Part shown: piece after piece, positions 46,281-55,561 of the stretch
Layout of the letters: each line of letters opens with the position of its first letter
Position numbering within the stretch: position 1 is the stretch's first letter
From: Alkalibacterium sp.
GTDB taxonomy: Bacteria; Bacillota; Bacilli; Lactobacillales; Carnobacteriaceae_A
Assembly: GCA_020832185.1 (NCBI GenBank)
Contig: JAFIFE010000016.1
Span: 1 to 64,000 of the forward strand
Direction of reading: 5' to 3'
Length of the DNA stretch: 64,000 nt
Notes under the pieces: model-generated
Databases searched by the model: none
Told to the model about the DNA's origin: nothing
Seen by the model: the letters and a program-made list of their open reading frames with translations, nothing else
Program-made: the position numbers and the translations under genes

Positions 46281-47549
46281 ATGACACATTACGATGTACT
46301 CGTCGTAGGTGGCGGAACCAGCGGCATGATGGCTGCTATTTCAGCCGCAGAACACGGAGCCCGAGTTGGCTTAGTTGAAAAAAATAAATTTGTCGGGCGA
46401 AAGTTGCTTGTTACAGGTAACGGACGCTGCAACGTCACTAATAATCGAGATAAAGAAGAAATCATCACTCACATCCCTGGAAATGGCCGATTCTTATACA
46501 GCGCATTTTACCAGTATGATAATTATGATATTATGAATTTTTTCAAATCAAAAGGCATTCAGTTAAAAGAAGAAGACCACGGGCGGATGTTTCCAATCAC
46601 AGATAAATCCCGTACGATTGTTAATGCATTGACTCAGATAATGGAAGATACAAAAGTGGATGTTCACGTAAACGCCCCTGTCGAAACTGTTTTATATACA
46701 GACGGACGTGTTGAAGGGGTCGAGCTTCAAGATGGACGTATTTTACATGCAACCTCTGTTATTTTGTCCACGGGTGGACGGGCCATGCCAAAAACGGGGT
46801 CGACCGGAGACGGATATATGTGGGCTAAGAAGGCTGGCCATACAATCAAAGAACTGTATCCTACCGAAGTCCCGATCACTTCTGAGGAACCATTTATTCA
46901 AGACCGGACACTTCAGGGCATTTCATTAAGAGATGTCGATCTCAAAGTCCTGAATAAAAAAGGCAAAACCGTCATCAATCACCGGATGGATATGATTTTT
47001 ACCCATTTAGGTATTTCCGGACCAGCTGTCCTGCGCTGTTCGATGTTCGTGCTTCAAACAATGAAACGAGACAAAACAGACTTCGCTCAAATGAGTCTGG
47101 ACAGTGCTCCTGATGAAACTGTCGGGTCTCTGAAACAGTCACTTGAGCGTCTGATGAAAAAAGAAGGCGAAAAAAGCATTAAAAATACGCTCAAGCACTA
47201 TGGACCTGAGCGCTATATTCTATTTGGTTTAGAACAATCAGATATCGACAGTGAACGGGCATTTAAAACGTTGACGCCTAAGGAACTCGAATCCATCATC
47301 ACTTTCCTGAAAGATTTCCGTTTTAAAGTTCACGGATCTTTACCGATTGAAAAAGCATTTGTAACAGGCGGCGGGGTTCATACAAAAGAAGTGAACCCTA
47401 AAACCCTTGAAAGCAAGTTGATGCAGAACTTGTACTTCACCGGAGAAATTCTGGATTACAATGGCTATACTGGCGGCTATAACATTACCGGCGCGTTTAT
47501 TACCGGACGTGTCGCTGGTATGCATGCAGCACAAAATTCTTTACAGTAA
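46281..47549 (+). CDS. HI0933-family NAD(P)/FAD-dependent oxidoreductase (BaiN-like)
   Basis: A 422-residue flavoprotein. The FAD-binding Rossmann motif VVGGGTSGMMAAISAAEHGARVGLVEKN opens the protein, followed by KLLVTGNGRCNVTN, the HI0933 signature, STGGRAMPKTGSTGDGYMWAKKAGH, THLGISGPAVL, and the C-terminal FAD segment YFTGEILDYNGYTGGYNITGAFITGRVAG. Related proteins reduce bile-acid intermediates or are of unknown function. ATG at 46281 has AAGAGGAA upstream; an in-frame start at 46233 lacks a site. Its transcript runs into the palindromic array at 47601-47952. Confidence 0.9.
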   Translation: MTHYDVLVVGGGTSGMMAAISAAEHGARVGLVEKNKFVGRKLLVTGNGRCNVTNNRDKEEIITHIPGNGRFLYSAFYQYDNYDIMNFFKSKGIQLKEEDHGRMFPITDKSRTIVNALTQIMEDTKVDVHVNAPVETVLYTDGRVEGVELQDGRILHATSVILSTGGRAMPKTGSTGDGYMWAKKAGHTIKELYPTEVPITSEEPFIQDRTLQGISLRDVDLKVLNKKGKTVINHRMDMIFTHLGISGPAVLRCSMFVLQTMKRDKTDFAQMSLDSAPDETVGSLKQSLERLMKKEGEKSIKNTLKHYGPERYILFGLEQSDIDSERAFKTLTPKELESIITFLKDFRFKVHGSLPIEKAFVTGGGVHTKEVNPKTLESKLMQNLYFTGEILDYNGYTGGYNITGAFITGRVAGMHAAQNSLQ

Positions 47550-47600
47550 TGACACAGAATCGACTTGTCGATTCTTCTCTTTATTAAAATGGATCATTTA

Positions 47601-47952
47601 GGTAGTGCTCATCAGTTTATCAATGATGAGCACTACCTATTTGTTGTTTTGTGTATCACTCACGATAATTTTGCTGCTCGAGTCATACACAATTAGCCTC
47701 TTGTGTAGTACTCACACTGCTGTTTAAGTTGAGTACTACCTATCCATCAGTTATTAGTAGTACTCATAATTATTCTCAAAACGAGTCAGTCCAATATCGG
47801 ATCTTGTGTATGAGTCACAGATCTACTGCCTGTCGAGTCATACAGTATAAGAAGGATTAAGTAGTACTCATACACTTGCAGGACTACGAGTACTACACAT
47901 TCAAGCTCTTGTGTATGACTCATTCGGACAAACTGAATCGAGTACTACACAA
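47601..47952. repeat. Array of seven palindromic units with about 51-bp period
   Basis: Seven successive inverted-repeat units begin at 47601, 47649, 47701, 47756, 47804, 47861 and 47909. Arms are of two kinds: TTGTGTAGTACTC (inverse GAGTACTACACAA) and TTGTGTATGACTC (inverse GAGTCATACACAA); unit 7 pairs one of each. Unit 1 is a perfect 16-bp stem with a 9-base loop (GGTAGTGCTC...GAGCACTACC). Spacers between arms differ in sequence but are 9-20 bases long. The array fills the whole gap between the flavoprotein gene and the next terminator. It resembles a bacterial mosaic of palindromic units; function unknown. Confidence 0.85.
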
Positions 47953-47968
47953 TCACATCATAAATGAA

Positions 47969-48008
47969 GAAAAAACCTGACATCAGAAAGTCTGATGTCA
48001 GGTTTTTA
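47969..48008. terminator. Bidirectional terminator between the palindromic array and the minus-strand genes
   Basis: A perfect stem AAAAACCTGACATCAGA with TCTGATGTCAGGTTTTT around a 3-base loop. Confidence 0.92.
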
Positions 48009-48020
48009 TTATAATCTATA

Positions 48021-48521
48021 TCATAAGTCTTCCAGTGTGTCGTTAATGAATTCAGACACTTCCTGATTTTCTTCCCTCATAGCATTGTACCAGTCAAACC
48101 TTGAAGTAAACTGAACGTTATTATATAAGCGACCGAGACCATGAGAAAGGGTTTCGAGTTCATCGTATTCTTCTTGAGTCAATTCCCCCTGATCATCCAA
48201 TCTGGCTAACATATCGCTGACACGACGAATTTCTCTATCGACATTTACCCATCCATTTTGAAACTCATGGTAACCGTAGCGATGCCGACTCAACTGTCTA
48301 CGGTAACTGAATAGTAACTGTTGCCCTTCGTCTTGATCCAGATCAACATTCTCCCAGTCTACACGTGATGTCTGAGTCAGGAGATCCTCATAGTATTCCG
48401 CCTCCATCAAATATCTAATCCCTAAGTCTCTCCTAAGGTCTCTGTTCTCTCTAAACTGAAACAGTAACAGACCAGCCAAGGCAACCACAGCAATTATTAA
48501 GGCGATTAAAGATTTCTTCAC
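48021..48521 (-). CDS. Membrane-anchored protein of unknown function
   Basis: A 166-residue protein with one N-terminal membrane helix (about 3-22, KKSLIALIIAVVALAGLLLFQF) and a charged helical outside part rich in Arg, Asp and Glu, probably coiled coil or helical bundle (RENRDLRRDLGIRYL...LTQEEYDELETLSHGLGRLYNN). I do not recognise the family. GTG at 48521 with AGGGGGG nearby is the likely start, since the upstream ATG at 48575 would put 18 polar residues before the helix and would precede that site. It lies downstream of pepF in the same direction. Confidence 0.65.
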   Translation of the reverse strand: MKKSLIALIIAVVALAGLLLFQFRENRDLRRDLGIRYLMEAEYYEDLLTQTSRVDWENVDLDQDEGQQLLFSYRRQLSRHRYGYHEFQNGWVNVDREIRRVSDMLARLDDQGELTQEEYDELETLSHGLGRLYNNVQFTSRFDWYNAMREENQEVSEFINDTLEDL

Positions 48522-48606
48522 ATCTTCCCCCCCTTTTCTAAATGTTGGTATTTGGTAAAGAGCTTCATTATTCAAAAAAAGATACTATTTGATATAGTGA
48601 GACTGA

Positions 48607-50412
48607 TTAGTTAGACAGTTGCCCAGTTAGTTCGATAATGCGGTCGACTGATTCGTTCAGATAGTTGATGGTATCTTTAAGCGGTTTGTCTGTTGTGATA
48701 TCGACACCCGCTACTTTTGGAGCTTCGGCAGGCACTTTTTGTCCGCCTAAAGCCAGGAATTCCAACCAGCCATCTACTTTTTCTTCGCCGCTCTTGATTT
48801 TCAGGAAGGCTTGAGTCGCAATCGTCAAACCAGCTGAGTAGGTATATGGATACAGTCCCATGTAGTAGTGGATCTGACGCATCCAAGTAAGTTCCGCACC
48901 TGGTTCCAGCTCAACTGAATCCCCCCAGAATTGTTCCAGAATGTCGCGTTTTAATTCACTCAGTTTATTTGCATCGAAGCTCTTACCTGCATCGATCAGA
49001 CGATAGACTTCACGCTGATACGCTGCTTCCAGTAAATGCGTCACAAAATTGTGGAAATACGTACGTGAAATCATTTTAGACAAGATCGAACGTTCCATAC
49101 GCGGGTCGTCTGTTTTATTTTTCAAATAGTCTGTTAATAACAGTTCGTTAAATGTAGACGGTCCTTCAATCAGATAAAGAGACGGACGTGCACTGCTTAA
49201 CGGATTATTCTCGTTCGATAAAACGCCTTGTCCTGCATGGCCTAATTCGTGGAATAAGGTGTAGGCATCTGTTAACTGGTTAGTCCAAGTCACCATAACA
49301 TACGGGTGTTTGCCGTAAGTTGTTGAACAGAATGCACCAGAACGTTTTCCGATATTCTGTGCAAAATCTACCCAGCGTTCCGGATAAGACTGTAAAATCA
49401 TGTCTACATATTTTTGTCCTAGAGGCGCTAACGCTTCTTTGACCAGGTCTTTGGACTCATCGATTGAAACGGGCATAGTGTATTCAGGATCCAGATCCAC
49501 TTTCAAGTCGGCATACGTCATTTTTTCTAACCCGTGGACTTCTTTCAAGTGCGTAATGAATTTGCGCATAACGGGTGCAAAATCTGTCATAATCGTATCG
49601 ATCTGACGGTGGTATAAGTCCTGGTCGACTTCCTGACTTTCTAATAAGTAATCAAATATTGAATCATATCCGCGCATAGTCGATATGGTTTTTTCGCGCT
49701 GTAGATGGGTGTAGTAAGCCGTAGCCACTACATTCTTATAGCGTCCCAGAACGTCGTTGAATTTGTCATACGCTGCACGACGGACTTTGGGATCTTCGTG
49801 ATACATATACACTTCTTCATATAAGACAAAGCTTAATGGATACTCTTTGCCGTCCACTTCAAATGTGCCATAATCCGCATCGTTCGAGCGCGCTTGTTCG
49901 AATATTTCAGAAGGCGCACTGAATACGGGTGATAACTGAGCCAATGCTTCTTCAACTTTAGGGTCCAGTTTGGCACGTTTAGACTTTTTGATTTTACGAA
50001 TAAACGTTTCAAATGCTGGTTCTTTTTCAACCACTTCATCAAGTGTAGATTCATTCAAATCTTCTAATTGAGACTGGAAGAAACTCAATTTAGCGCTCAC
50101 ATTTGCCAGTACATTAGACACATGGCGTGTGACTTGCTGCGCTTCACCGTCTGAGATATCCACTGACACAGGTAAATGACCATACTGACCTAAATGAGAA
50201 GCTGTTGCCAGCAGTCCTTCATATGCTTTGACTGCTTCAACGACCGTTCCAGCACCGTCAAGGTTCCCGTCATATTTAGATGCAAAAGCTGCAACCTCTT
50301 TCGGCAGTTGTTCGGCTGTTGCTTCAAACTCAGCCTGTGACTCAAATATTGCCGACAAATCCCACTTCAGGTCTTCTGATACGTCTGATCGTTTCTTCAA
50401 TTGTTCTGACAT
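48607..50412 (-). CDS. pepF: Oligoendopeptidase F (M3B metallopeptidase)
   Basis: A 601-residue cytosolic zinc peptidase that cuts short peptides. The zinc motif HELGH is at 388-392 (FHELGHAGQGVLS), with a third ligand Glu in YLIEGPSTFNELLL about 30 residues on, and a substrate-closing segment near HYYMGLYPYTYSAG close to the C-terminus. Length is typical. Two dyads occupy its leader (50453-50517), including AACATGACA/TGTCATGTT, so expression may be regulated there. Confidence 0.96.
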   Translation of the reverse strand: MSEQLKKRSDVSEDLKWDLSAIFESQAEFEATAEQLPKEVAAFASKYDGNLDGAGTVVEAVKAYEGLLATASHLGQYGHLPVSVDISDGEAQQVTRHVSNVLANVSAKLSFFQSQLEDLNESTLDEVVEKEPAFETFIRKIKKSKRAKLDPKVEEALAQLSPVFSAPSEIFEQARSNDADYGTFEVDGKEYPLSFVLYEEVYMYHEDPKVRRAAYDKFNDVLGRYKNVVATAYYTHLQREKTISTMRGYDSIFDYLLESQEVDQDLYHRQIDTIMTDFAPVMRKFITHLKEVHGLEKMTYADLKVDLDPEYTMPVSIDESKDLVKEALAPLGQKYVDMILQSYPERWVDFAQNIGKRSGAFCSTTYGKHPYVMVTWTNQLTDAYTLFHELGHAGQGVLSNENNPLSSARPSLYLIEGPSTFNELLLTDYLKNKTDDPRMERSILSKMISRTYFHNFVTHLLEAAYQREVYRLIDAGKSFDANKLSELKRDILEQFWGDSVELEPGAELTWMRQIHYYMGLYPYTYSAGLTIATQAFLKIKSGEEKVDGWLEFLALGGQKVPAEAPKVAGVDITTDKPLKDTINYLNESVDRIIELTGQLSN

Positions 50413-50452
50413 TATGTTCTCCCCTTTGGTAGTGTATCAAGTGAATAGGACC

Positions 50453-50517
50453 AACATGACACTTTGTCATGTTTTGTTCAAAAAAATGAATACTTGATTA
50501 AAGTATTCTGTATCTTT
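50453..50517 (-). promoter_or_regulatory. Two dyads in the pepF leader
   Basis: AACATGACA-ctt-TGTCATGTT (50453-50473) is a perfect 9-bp inverted repeat. AATACTT-gatt-AAAGTATT (about 50489-50507) is a second one. A TATAAT-like -10 lies near 50537-50542, so both dyads would be in the transcript or act as operators. Confidence 0.45.
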
Positions 50518-50596
50518 CTATTCACTTTCTTATGCTTATTATAGCATTTTTTAATCATTTTAAAAGATAAAAAGGGCTGCAATCTGACTTTTTTGC

Positions 50597-50647
50597 AAAA
50601 AAAAAGAAGCCGGCTCACATCCTGTTCAGAATGATGGTCTGCTTCTC
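50597..50647 (-). terminator. Terminator of the Aap-type transporter operon
   Basis: GAAGCAG pairs with GGCTTC ends of a long imperfect stem, followed by TTTTTTTTT on the minus strand. Confidence 0.75.
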
Positions 50648-50678
50648 TTCATTATATACTCTTGAGTTAAATCGATTC

Positions 50679-51458
50679 TTATAAAATCTGACTTAAAAAC
50701 AGTTTTGTCCGCTCATGTTTAGGGTTATCAAAAAATTCTTCCGGACCGGCCATTTCGATGACTTCACCTTTATCGAACAGGACAAGTCGGTCCGCCACCT
50801 GCCTTGCAAATCCCATTTCATGAGTAACGACGATCATGGTCATACCTGACTCTGCCAGATTGCGCATAACATCTAGCACTTCATTGACCATTTCCGGATC
50901 CAGTGCTGACGTGGGTTCATCGAACAACATAATTTTAGGCTGCATTGCCAGCGCTCTTGCAATAGCCACACGCTGCTGCTGACCACCTGACAATTGTCCA
51001 GGGAATTTGTTCGCCTGCTCAGGAATACCGACTCGTTCCAGTAAGCTCAGTGCGATTTTTTCAGCTTTCGCTTTTTTCCATTTTCTGACCCAAATAGGGG
51101 CTAAAGAAACATTTTTGACAATGGTCATATGTGGAAACAAGTTAAATTGCTGAAACACCATGCCTGTTTCTTTACGAATTTCCTCGACATTTTTTAAATC
51201 ATCGGTCAATTCAATTCCATCTATTTCGATCGTCCCGCTCTGGAACTCTTCGAGTGCATTAAGTGTACGAATAAACGTTGACTTCCCTGACCCTGAAGGA
51301 CCAAGGACAACGATCACTTCTCCCTGCTTAACTGTCAGATCAACATCTTTTATAACATGTAGATCGCCAAACCATTTATTGAGTTTTTCAACTTTAATAA
51401 TATCTTCTCGTTCTTCTAAAGGTATCGTGGATTTTTCAAATTGTACTGCTTCTTCCAT
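50679..51458 (-). CDS. Polar amino acid ABC transporter, ATP-binding protein (AapP/GlnQ-like)
   Basis: A 259-residue ABC ATPase. Walker A is GPSGSGKST, the Q loop is [13 protein letters not shown], the signature is [16 protein letters not shown], Walker B is [14 protein letters not shown] and the switch His is in [11 protein letters not shown]. This matches the polar amino acid uptake group. The 20-residue N-terminal extension before the ABC fold is acidic. It is the last gene of a four-gene transporter set in the order binding protein, two permeases, ATPase. Confidence 0.93.
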   Translation of the reverse strand: MEEAVQFEKSTIPLEEREDIIKVEKLNKWFGDLHVIKDVDLTVKQGEVIVVLGPSGSGKSTFIRTLNALEEFQSGTIEIDGIELTDDLKNVEEIRKETGMVFQQFNLFPHMTIVKNVSLAPIWVRKWKKAKAEKIALSLLERVGIPEQANKFPGQLSGGQQQRVAIARALAMQPKIMLFDEPTSALDPEMVNEVLDVMRNLAESGMTMIVVTHEMGFARQVADRLVLFDKGEVIEMAGPEEFFDNPKHERTKLFLSQIL

Positions 51459-51505
51459 ATAAATCCCTCTCTTCCTGATTTAAAAGTGACTATCATCTAG
51501 TCTCT

Positions 51506-52744
51506 TTATCGATTATCGGTGGATAAACTGCGTTCGAGGTATCGACTTACATAAGCCATCAAGTAACAGAAAACAAAGTAAAAGGCTGCAACAAATATAT
51601 ACAGTTCTAAATACCTCCCCAGGAACTCTGGGTTATTGGATATTCGTCTGGCTGTTCCGAGAAAATCAGCCAGTCCAATGATCGCTACAAGTGAGGTGTC
51701 TTTTAATATTGTAATAAACAAGCCCACCATTGCTGGGATAACGGCTTTCAAAGCCTGCGGTAATATAATAAAGAAGGTGGTTTTTATTTTATTTAAACCA
51801 AGTGCCTGAGCTGCTTCGAATTGGCCTGTCGGGATAGACTGCAATCCTCCACGCACATCTTCTGCCAGATAAGCAGCAGCAAAAAATGTATAGGCAATCA
51901 TTGCTCGTGTTACATTGTCCATTCCTGTAGATCCGCCTAAAAATAGAGGAATCAGCAGTTGTCCAATAAACAGCACCATGATCAGTGGCATGCCTCGAAT
52001 GAGTTCGATATACCCAATACAGAAGTATTTGACCACTGGCAGACTGCTTCTACGTCCGAGAGCCAGTAAAATACCTAAAGGGAAACACCCGACGATTGAT
52101 ACTGAAGCCAGAATCACTGTCAGCAGCCATCCACCCCAGTATCGGCTTAAAACAGGATCGATCAATCCACCAAACCCCATGATCAAACCAAGTGTTAATG
52201 GAATGTACAGCGCCCATAGAATGAGAACGGCCACTTTTATCTTTTCTATCTTATGGCCGATAACAAAACCTGCGGCAATCAATGTGATACATGCTGCTAA
52301 ATTTAGAGAGGTATTAAGTGTGGTCCAGGGGATCACTGCAAAAATCAGATAAACCGTTCCAAAGGTCAGTCCAACTGCCTTAGCAGCCCCTTTCCACAAT
52401 CCCCATGTCGCACCGATCATAAACGATGCATAATAGAGCGCAAACCAGATTCTCCATAGTTCCTCAAGCGGGTACTGACCGATCATCAATAACCTCAGAT
52501 GAATATAGACAACATCCCAGCTGTTGGATAAAACAAAATTGACGACCTGGGATATGACTAGAATAGAAAATACTGCGGTCACAATCGTCAGAAATATATT
52601 CTTCCATCCGTCGAACAAGTTCTTTCTTAACGTTCGACCAAATGATTGATTTTTGTCTAATCTTAGACGAGGAGAGTCGGTCACTTCCAATCGATCGTTT
52701 GATAAGACGGCTTGTTGTAATTTATCGTTTGACATGACCCTCAC
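51506..52744 (-). CDS. Amino acid ABC transporter permease (AapM-like, long type)
   Basis: A 412-residue membrane protein, about twice the size of ordinary His/Glu/Gln-type permeases. The C-terminal half is the standard module, with ELIRGMPLIMVLF, the EAA loop GQFEAAQALGLNKIKTTFFIILPQALKAVIPAM and KDTSLVAIIGLADFL. The N-terminal half adds extra helices and a long periplasm-side loop, the layout of AapM of the general L-amino-acid transporter. It is 1 bp from the other permease gene and should form a heterodimer with it. Confidence 0.88.
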   Translation of the reverse strand: MRVMSNDKLQQAVLSNDRLEVTDSPRLRLDKNQSFGRTLRKNLFDGWKNIFLTIVTAVFSILVISQVVNFVLSNSWDVVYIHLRLLMIGQYPLEELWRIWFALYYASFMIGATWGLWKGAAKAVGLTFGTVYLIFAVIPWTTLNTSLNLAACITLIAAGFVIGHKIEKIKVAVLILWALYIPLTLGLIMGFGGLIDPVLSRYWGGWLLTVILASVSIVGCFPLGILLALGRRSSLPVVKYFCIGYIELIRGMPLIMVLFIGQLLIPLFLGGSTGMDNVTRAMIAYTFFAAAYLAEDVRGGLQSIPTGQFEAAQALGLNKIKTTFFIILPQALKAVIPAMVGLFITILKDTSLVAIIGLADFLGTARRISNNPEFLGRYLELYIFVAAFYFVFCYLMAYVSRYLERSLSTDNR

Positions 52745-53917
52745 CTACCTTTCGACCAACTGGAATTTTCTGTTAAAGTAATTCATAAATACCGAAGTAG
52801 TCAAGCTGAACATTAAATACACACTGATCATGATCACTATGACTTCGAGTGTGCGGCCTGACTGGTTCATGACTGTATTTCCGACCCCGACTATTTCCTG
52901 AAACCCAACGGCCATTGCCAGTGAAGAGTTCTTGATCAGATTCAAATACTGACTCGTCATTTGAGGGATGATGATTCTGATCGCCTGAGGGAATATAACC
53001 AGTCTCATGGCTGTTGCTGATTTAAATCCTAATGCTTTTGTTGCCTCCGTCTGACCGGTTGGTACAGCCTGCACTCCCCCACGCACAATTTCTGCGATGT
53101 AGGTGGATGTAAATATAGTCAGTGCCAGTAGAACAGAGAGGAAAGGCGTCGTCAGTGAAAGGCCACCGCTGACAGCAGCACCTGTATGCTGAGGAATCGA
53201 CACGTTTACCGGCCCTTGTCTGAAAATTAAAAAGCTGATGCCATTTAATAATACAAATACACCTATAGAAGAGATGAACGGATGCGTATTGACTCCCTCT
53301 TCCATTTCTTTATTCAACAGCCATTTAAAAACTAAGACACTAGCTATCATGTAACCGGCAGTGACTATCAGCCAAATCCAGGACGTTTCATGAAGAGTTG
53401 CCCAAGGGATCACTGCTCCACGGTTCGATAGATAGAACGGCCCAATCCCAACTGCTTCCTGAATCCTAGGGAGAGGTAAAAATACTGCAAAGTTTAATAT
53501 AAAGATTTGTAAAAGTAACGGTGTATTCCTGAAAATATCAATATATATCGAAGCTACCTTACTGAGCAGCCAGTTATCTGACATTTTGGCGATTCCAACC
53601 AGGACCCCAATGATTGTGGCCAGAATAATGCCAAAAAAGGACACTCGCAAGGTACTGACTATACCAACTAAAATGGCACGGCCGTAAGGATCACTCGTCG
53701 TATAGTCGATCAACGCTTCATTTATATTAAATCCTGCTCGTGAACTGAGGAAGTCGAATCCAAAACCAATACCAATTCTCTCAAGTCCAATAATAGTATT
53801 TTGAACCAGAATCCATAATAACGTCCCCATTACCGCAACAAATGCGAGCTGTAAAATGATCGGAACGACTTTCTTGTTTCTCCATAGCGGAGTCGCCTTC
53901 TTTTTCTGAGATTTCAT
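52745..53917 (-). CDS. Amino acid ABC transporter permease (AapQ-like, long type)
   Basis: A 390-residue membrane permease. Typical parts: RVSFFGIILATIIGVLVGIAKMS, DIFRNTPLLLQIF, a long insertion (about 150-260), then YIAEIVRGGVQAVPTGQTEATKALGFKSATAMRLVIFPQAIRIIIPQM with the EAA loop. The insertion is what marks AapQ-type proteins. ATG at 53917 has AGAGGTGAA upstream; an in-frame start at 53971 runs through the stem-loop in the spacer and is unlikely. Partner of the AapM-like protein. Confidence 0.87.
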   Translation of the reverse strand: MKSQKKKATPLWRNKKVVPIILQLAFVAVMGTLLWILVQNTIIGLERIGIGFGFDFLSSRAGFNINEALIDYTTSDPYGRAILVGIVSTLRVSFFGIILATIIGVLVGIAKMSDNWLLSKVASIYIDIFRNTPLLLQIFILNFAVFLPLPRIQEAVGIGPFYLSNRGAVIPWATLHETSWIWLIVTAGYMIASVLVFKWLLNKEMEEGVNTHPFISSIGVFVLLNGISFLIFRQGPVNVSIPQHTGAAVSGGLSLTTPFLSVLLALTIFTSTYIAEIVRGGVQAVPTGQTEATKALGFKSATAMRLVIFPQAIRIIIPQMTSQYLNLIKNSSLAMAVGFQEIVGVGNTVMNQSGRTLEVIVIMISVYLMFSLTTSVFMNYFNRKFQLVER

Positions 53918-53976
53918 AGTCTGTTTCACCTCTTTTAAGTTTGATCGCTGCCTTATCCTCCGGCAACCCACACTGG

Positions 53977-54014
53977 AAAAGAGACCTGCTATCTTGCAGG
54001 TTAGCAGGCCTCTT
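53977..54014 (-). terminator. Attenuator between binding-protein and permease genes
   Basis: AGAGGCCTGCTA pairs with TAGCAGGTCTCT and is followed by TTTTCC on the minus strand. A weak terminator here would let the binding protein be made in excess of the permeases, as is usual in such operons. Confidence 0.7.
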
Positions 54015-54101
54015 CGTTGTCCAGTTCGTCATCTGCATCAGTATCTATACACTATCCGAATGCTGAGATCTTTTGACTGTGACAGTTTCATTTCTATTAA
54101 C

Positions 54102-55169
54102 TTATCTGAATGGCATAGAATACTGCAAGCCACCGTCTTCGTATAATGAATTCATGCCTCGAGGTAGGTCAAATTGTGTATCCGGGCCTAAATGACGATC
54201 ATAAATCTCGCCGTAATTTCCTACTTGAGAGATTGCCTGATAAGCAAAGTCGCTTTCAAGTCCTAAATACCCACCCAGGTCCTCATCTACTCCTAGTAAA
54301 CGTCTGATATCAGGATCTTCACTGTCCATAAAGTCGTCGATATTATCCTGAGTAATTCCAAATTCTTCAGCTTGAATCAGAGCAAATACGATCCAGGTTA
54401 CGACATCATTCCATTGATCATCTCCGTGTAAAACGGCAGGGGCCAGTGGTTCTTTAGAAAGCGTTTCTTCCAATATGACATGATCGTCAGGATTATCTAA
54501 TACTGCGAAACTGGATACCAGACCCGAACGGTCAGTTGTCCAGGCATCCACAGATCCTGCTTCATAGGCTGCAATTAGAGCATCTCGGTCATCATATGTC
54601 TGCGTGTTATACTCAACTCCCAGAGCTTCCATCTGATCGGCAAGATTTAACTCGGTAGTTGTTCCCGTTTCTACCCCAATAGTCAATCCTTCCATATCTT
54701 CCAGTGAAGTAATGCCTAAATCTTCAGGAACCATCATTCCTTGTCCATCATAAAAAGTAACGGGAGCAAAATCTAATCCGACTTCTGTATCCCTACTTGC
54801 TGTCCAGGTTGTGTTTCTAAGCAGCACATCTACTTCCCCAGTTTGAACTGCTGTGAATCGTTCCTGAGCTGACAGTGGTCTGAAATTCACTGCATCTGCA
54901 TCTCCGAGAACACCAGCTGCAATCGCTCGTGCAAAGTCGATATCAAATCCTGCATAACTCCCGTCACTATCTACGTATCCAAATCCAGGCAGCTGATCAT
55001 TAACGCCTGCGTTCAATTCACCACGGTCTATCACTGCAGATAATGTTTCGCCAGATCCTGCTGTAGAATTATCGCCATCTACACCTTGAACCTCATCATC
55101 TCTGCTCGCGCATGCTGACAACGTCAAAAGAGCTGCCGCACTTAGTAAGTATTTTCCATATTTAGACAT
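54102..55169 (-). CDS. Amino acid-binding lipoprotein (AapJ-like)
   Basis: A 355-residue binding protein. The signal peptide ends LLTLSAC (Cys20), so it is lipid-anchored. The body shows LSAVIDRGELNAGVNDQLPGFGYVDSDGSYAGFDIDFARAIAAGVLGD, the typical start of family 3 binding proteins, LLRNTTWTASRDTEVGLDFAP, and a C-terminal region (DLGGYLGLESDFAYQAISQVGNYGEIYDRHLG) that is characteristic of the AapJ/BztA branch rather than the smaller GlnH type. First gene of the operon. Confidence 0.9.
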   Translation of the reverse strand: MSKYGKYLLSAAALLTLSACASRDDEVQGVDGDNSTAGSGETLSAVIDRGELNAGVNDQLPGFGYVDSDGSYAGFDIDFARAIAAGVLGDADAVNFRPLSAQERFTAVQTGEVDVLLRNTTWTASRDTEVGLDFAPVTFYDGQGMMVPEDLGITSLEDMEGLTIGVETGTTTELNLADQMEALGVEYNTQTYDDRDALIAAYEAGSVDAWTTDRSGLVSSFAVLDNPDDHVILEETLSKEPLAPAVLHGDDQWNDVVTWIVFALIQAEEFGITQDNIDDFMDSEDPDIRRLLGVDEDLGGYLGLESDFAYQAISQVGNYGEIYDRHLGPDTQFDLPRGMNSLYEDGGLQYSMPFR

Positions 55170-55561
55170 ATTGTTTTCCTCCCTAATCTATACCGATATT
55201 AGATGACCAGTGCCCTCTTATTATGAAAAGCGTTTTATTGTTCTTTCTTTTTTTTATTTCTGAACACTGTTCTCAAAAGCAGTCGTGCGTGTTTATCTCT
55301 CCTTATCGAATAACTGATATTATTATATCTTTATTTAAAATAAAAAAAAAGATTAACATTAGAAAATACTCACTTAATGTTAATCTTATGCACATCTTAT
55401 ATTAATAAATAACTTGTTATACTAGCATTGTTTGCGTTTTCATTGGTCTGTCATATTTTCGACACATTTTGCCAGGAATCGATTTTTGATTAATTTAATT
55501 AGGTTTAAAACGAATAAATCGAGGTGGAGGACCCTTTTCACTTTTGAATAATAAGTTTCAA
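55170..55561. other. AT-rich spacer between the arginine operon and the amino-acid transporter
   Basis: It holds the arginine-operon terminator and, at its left end, the promoter region of the AapJ-like gene. I see no gene or further repeat in it. Confidence 0.6.
55341..55388 (-). terminator. Terminator of the arginine operon
   Basis: AAGATTAACATTA pairs with TAATGTTAATCTT and is followed by TTTTTTT on the minus strand. Confidence 0.9.

Noticed and set aside
47601-47952. CRISPR array
   Set aside because: Units are palindromic with inverted, not direct, arms of two types; there are no constant repeats with unique spacers and no cas genes.
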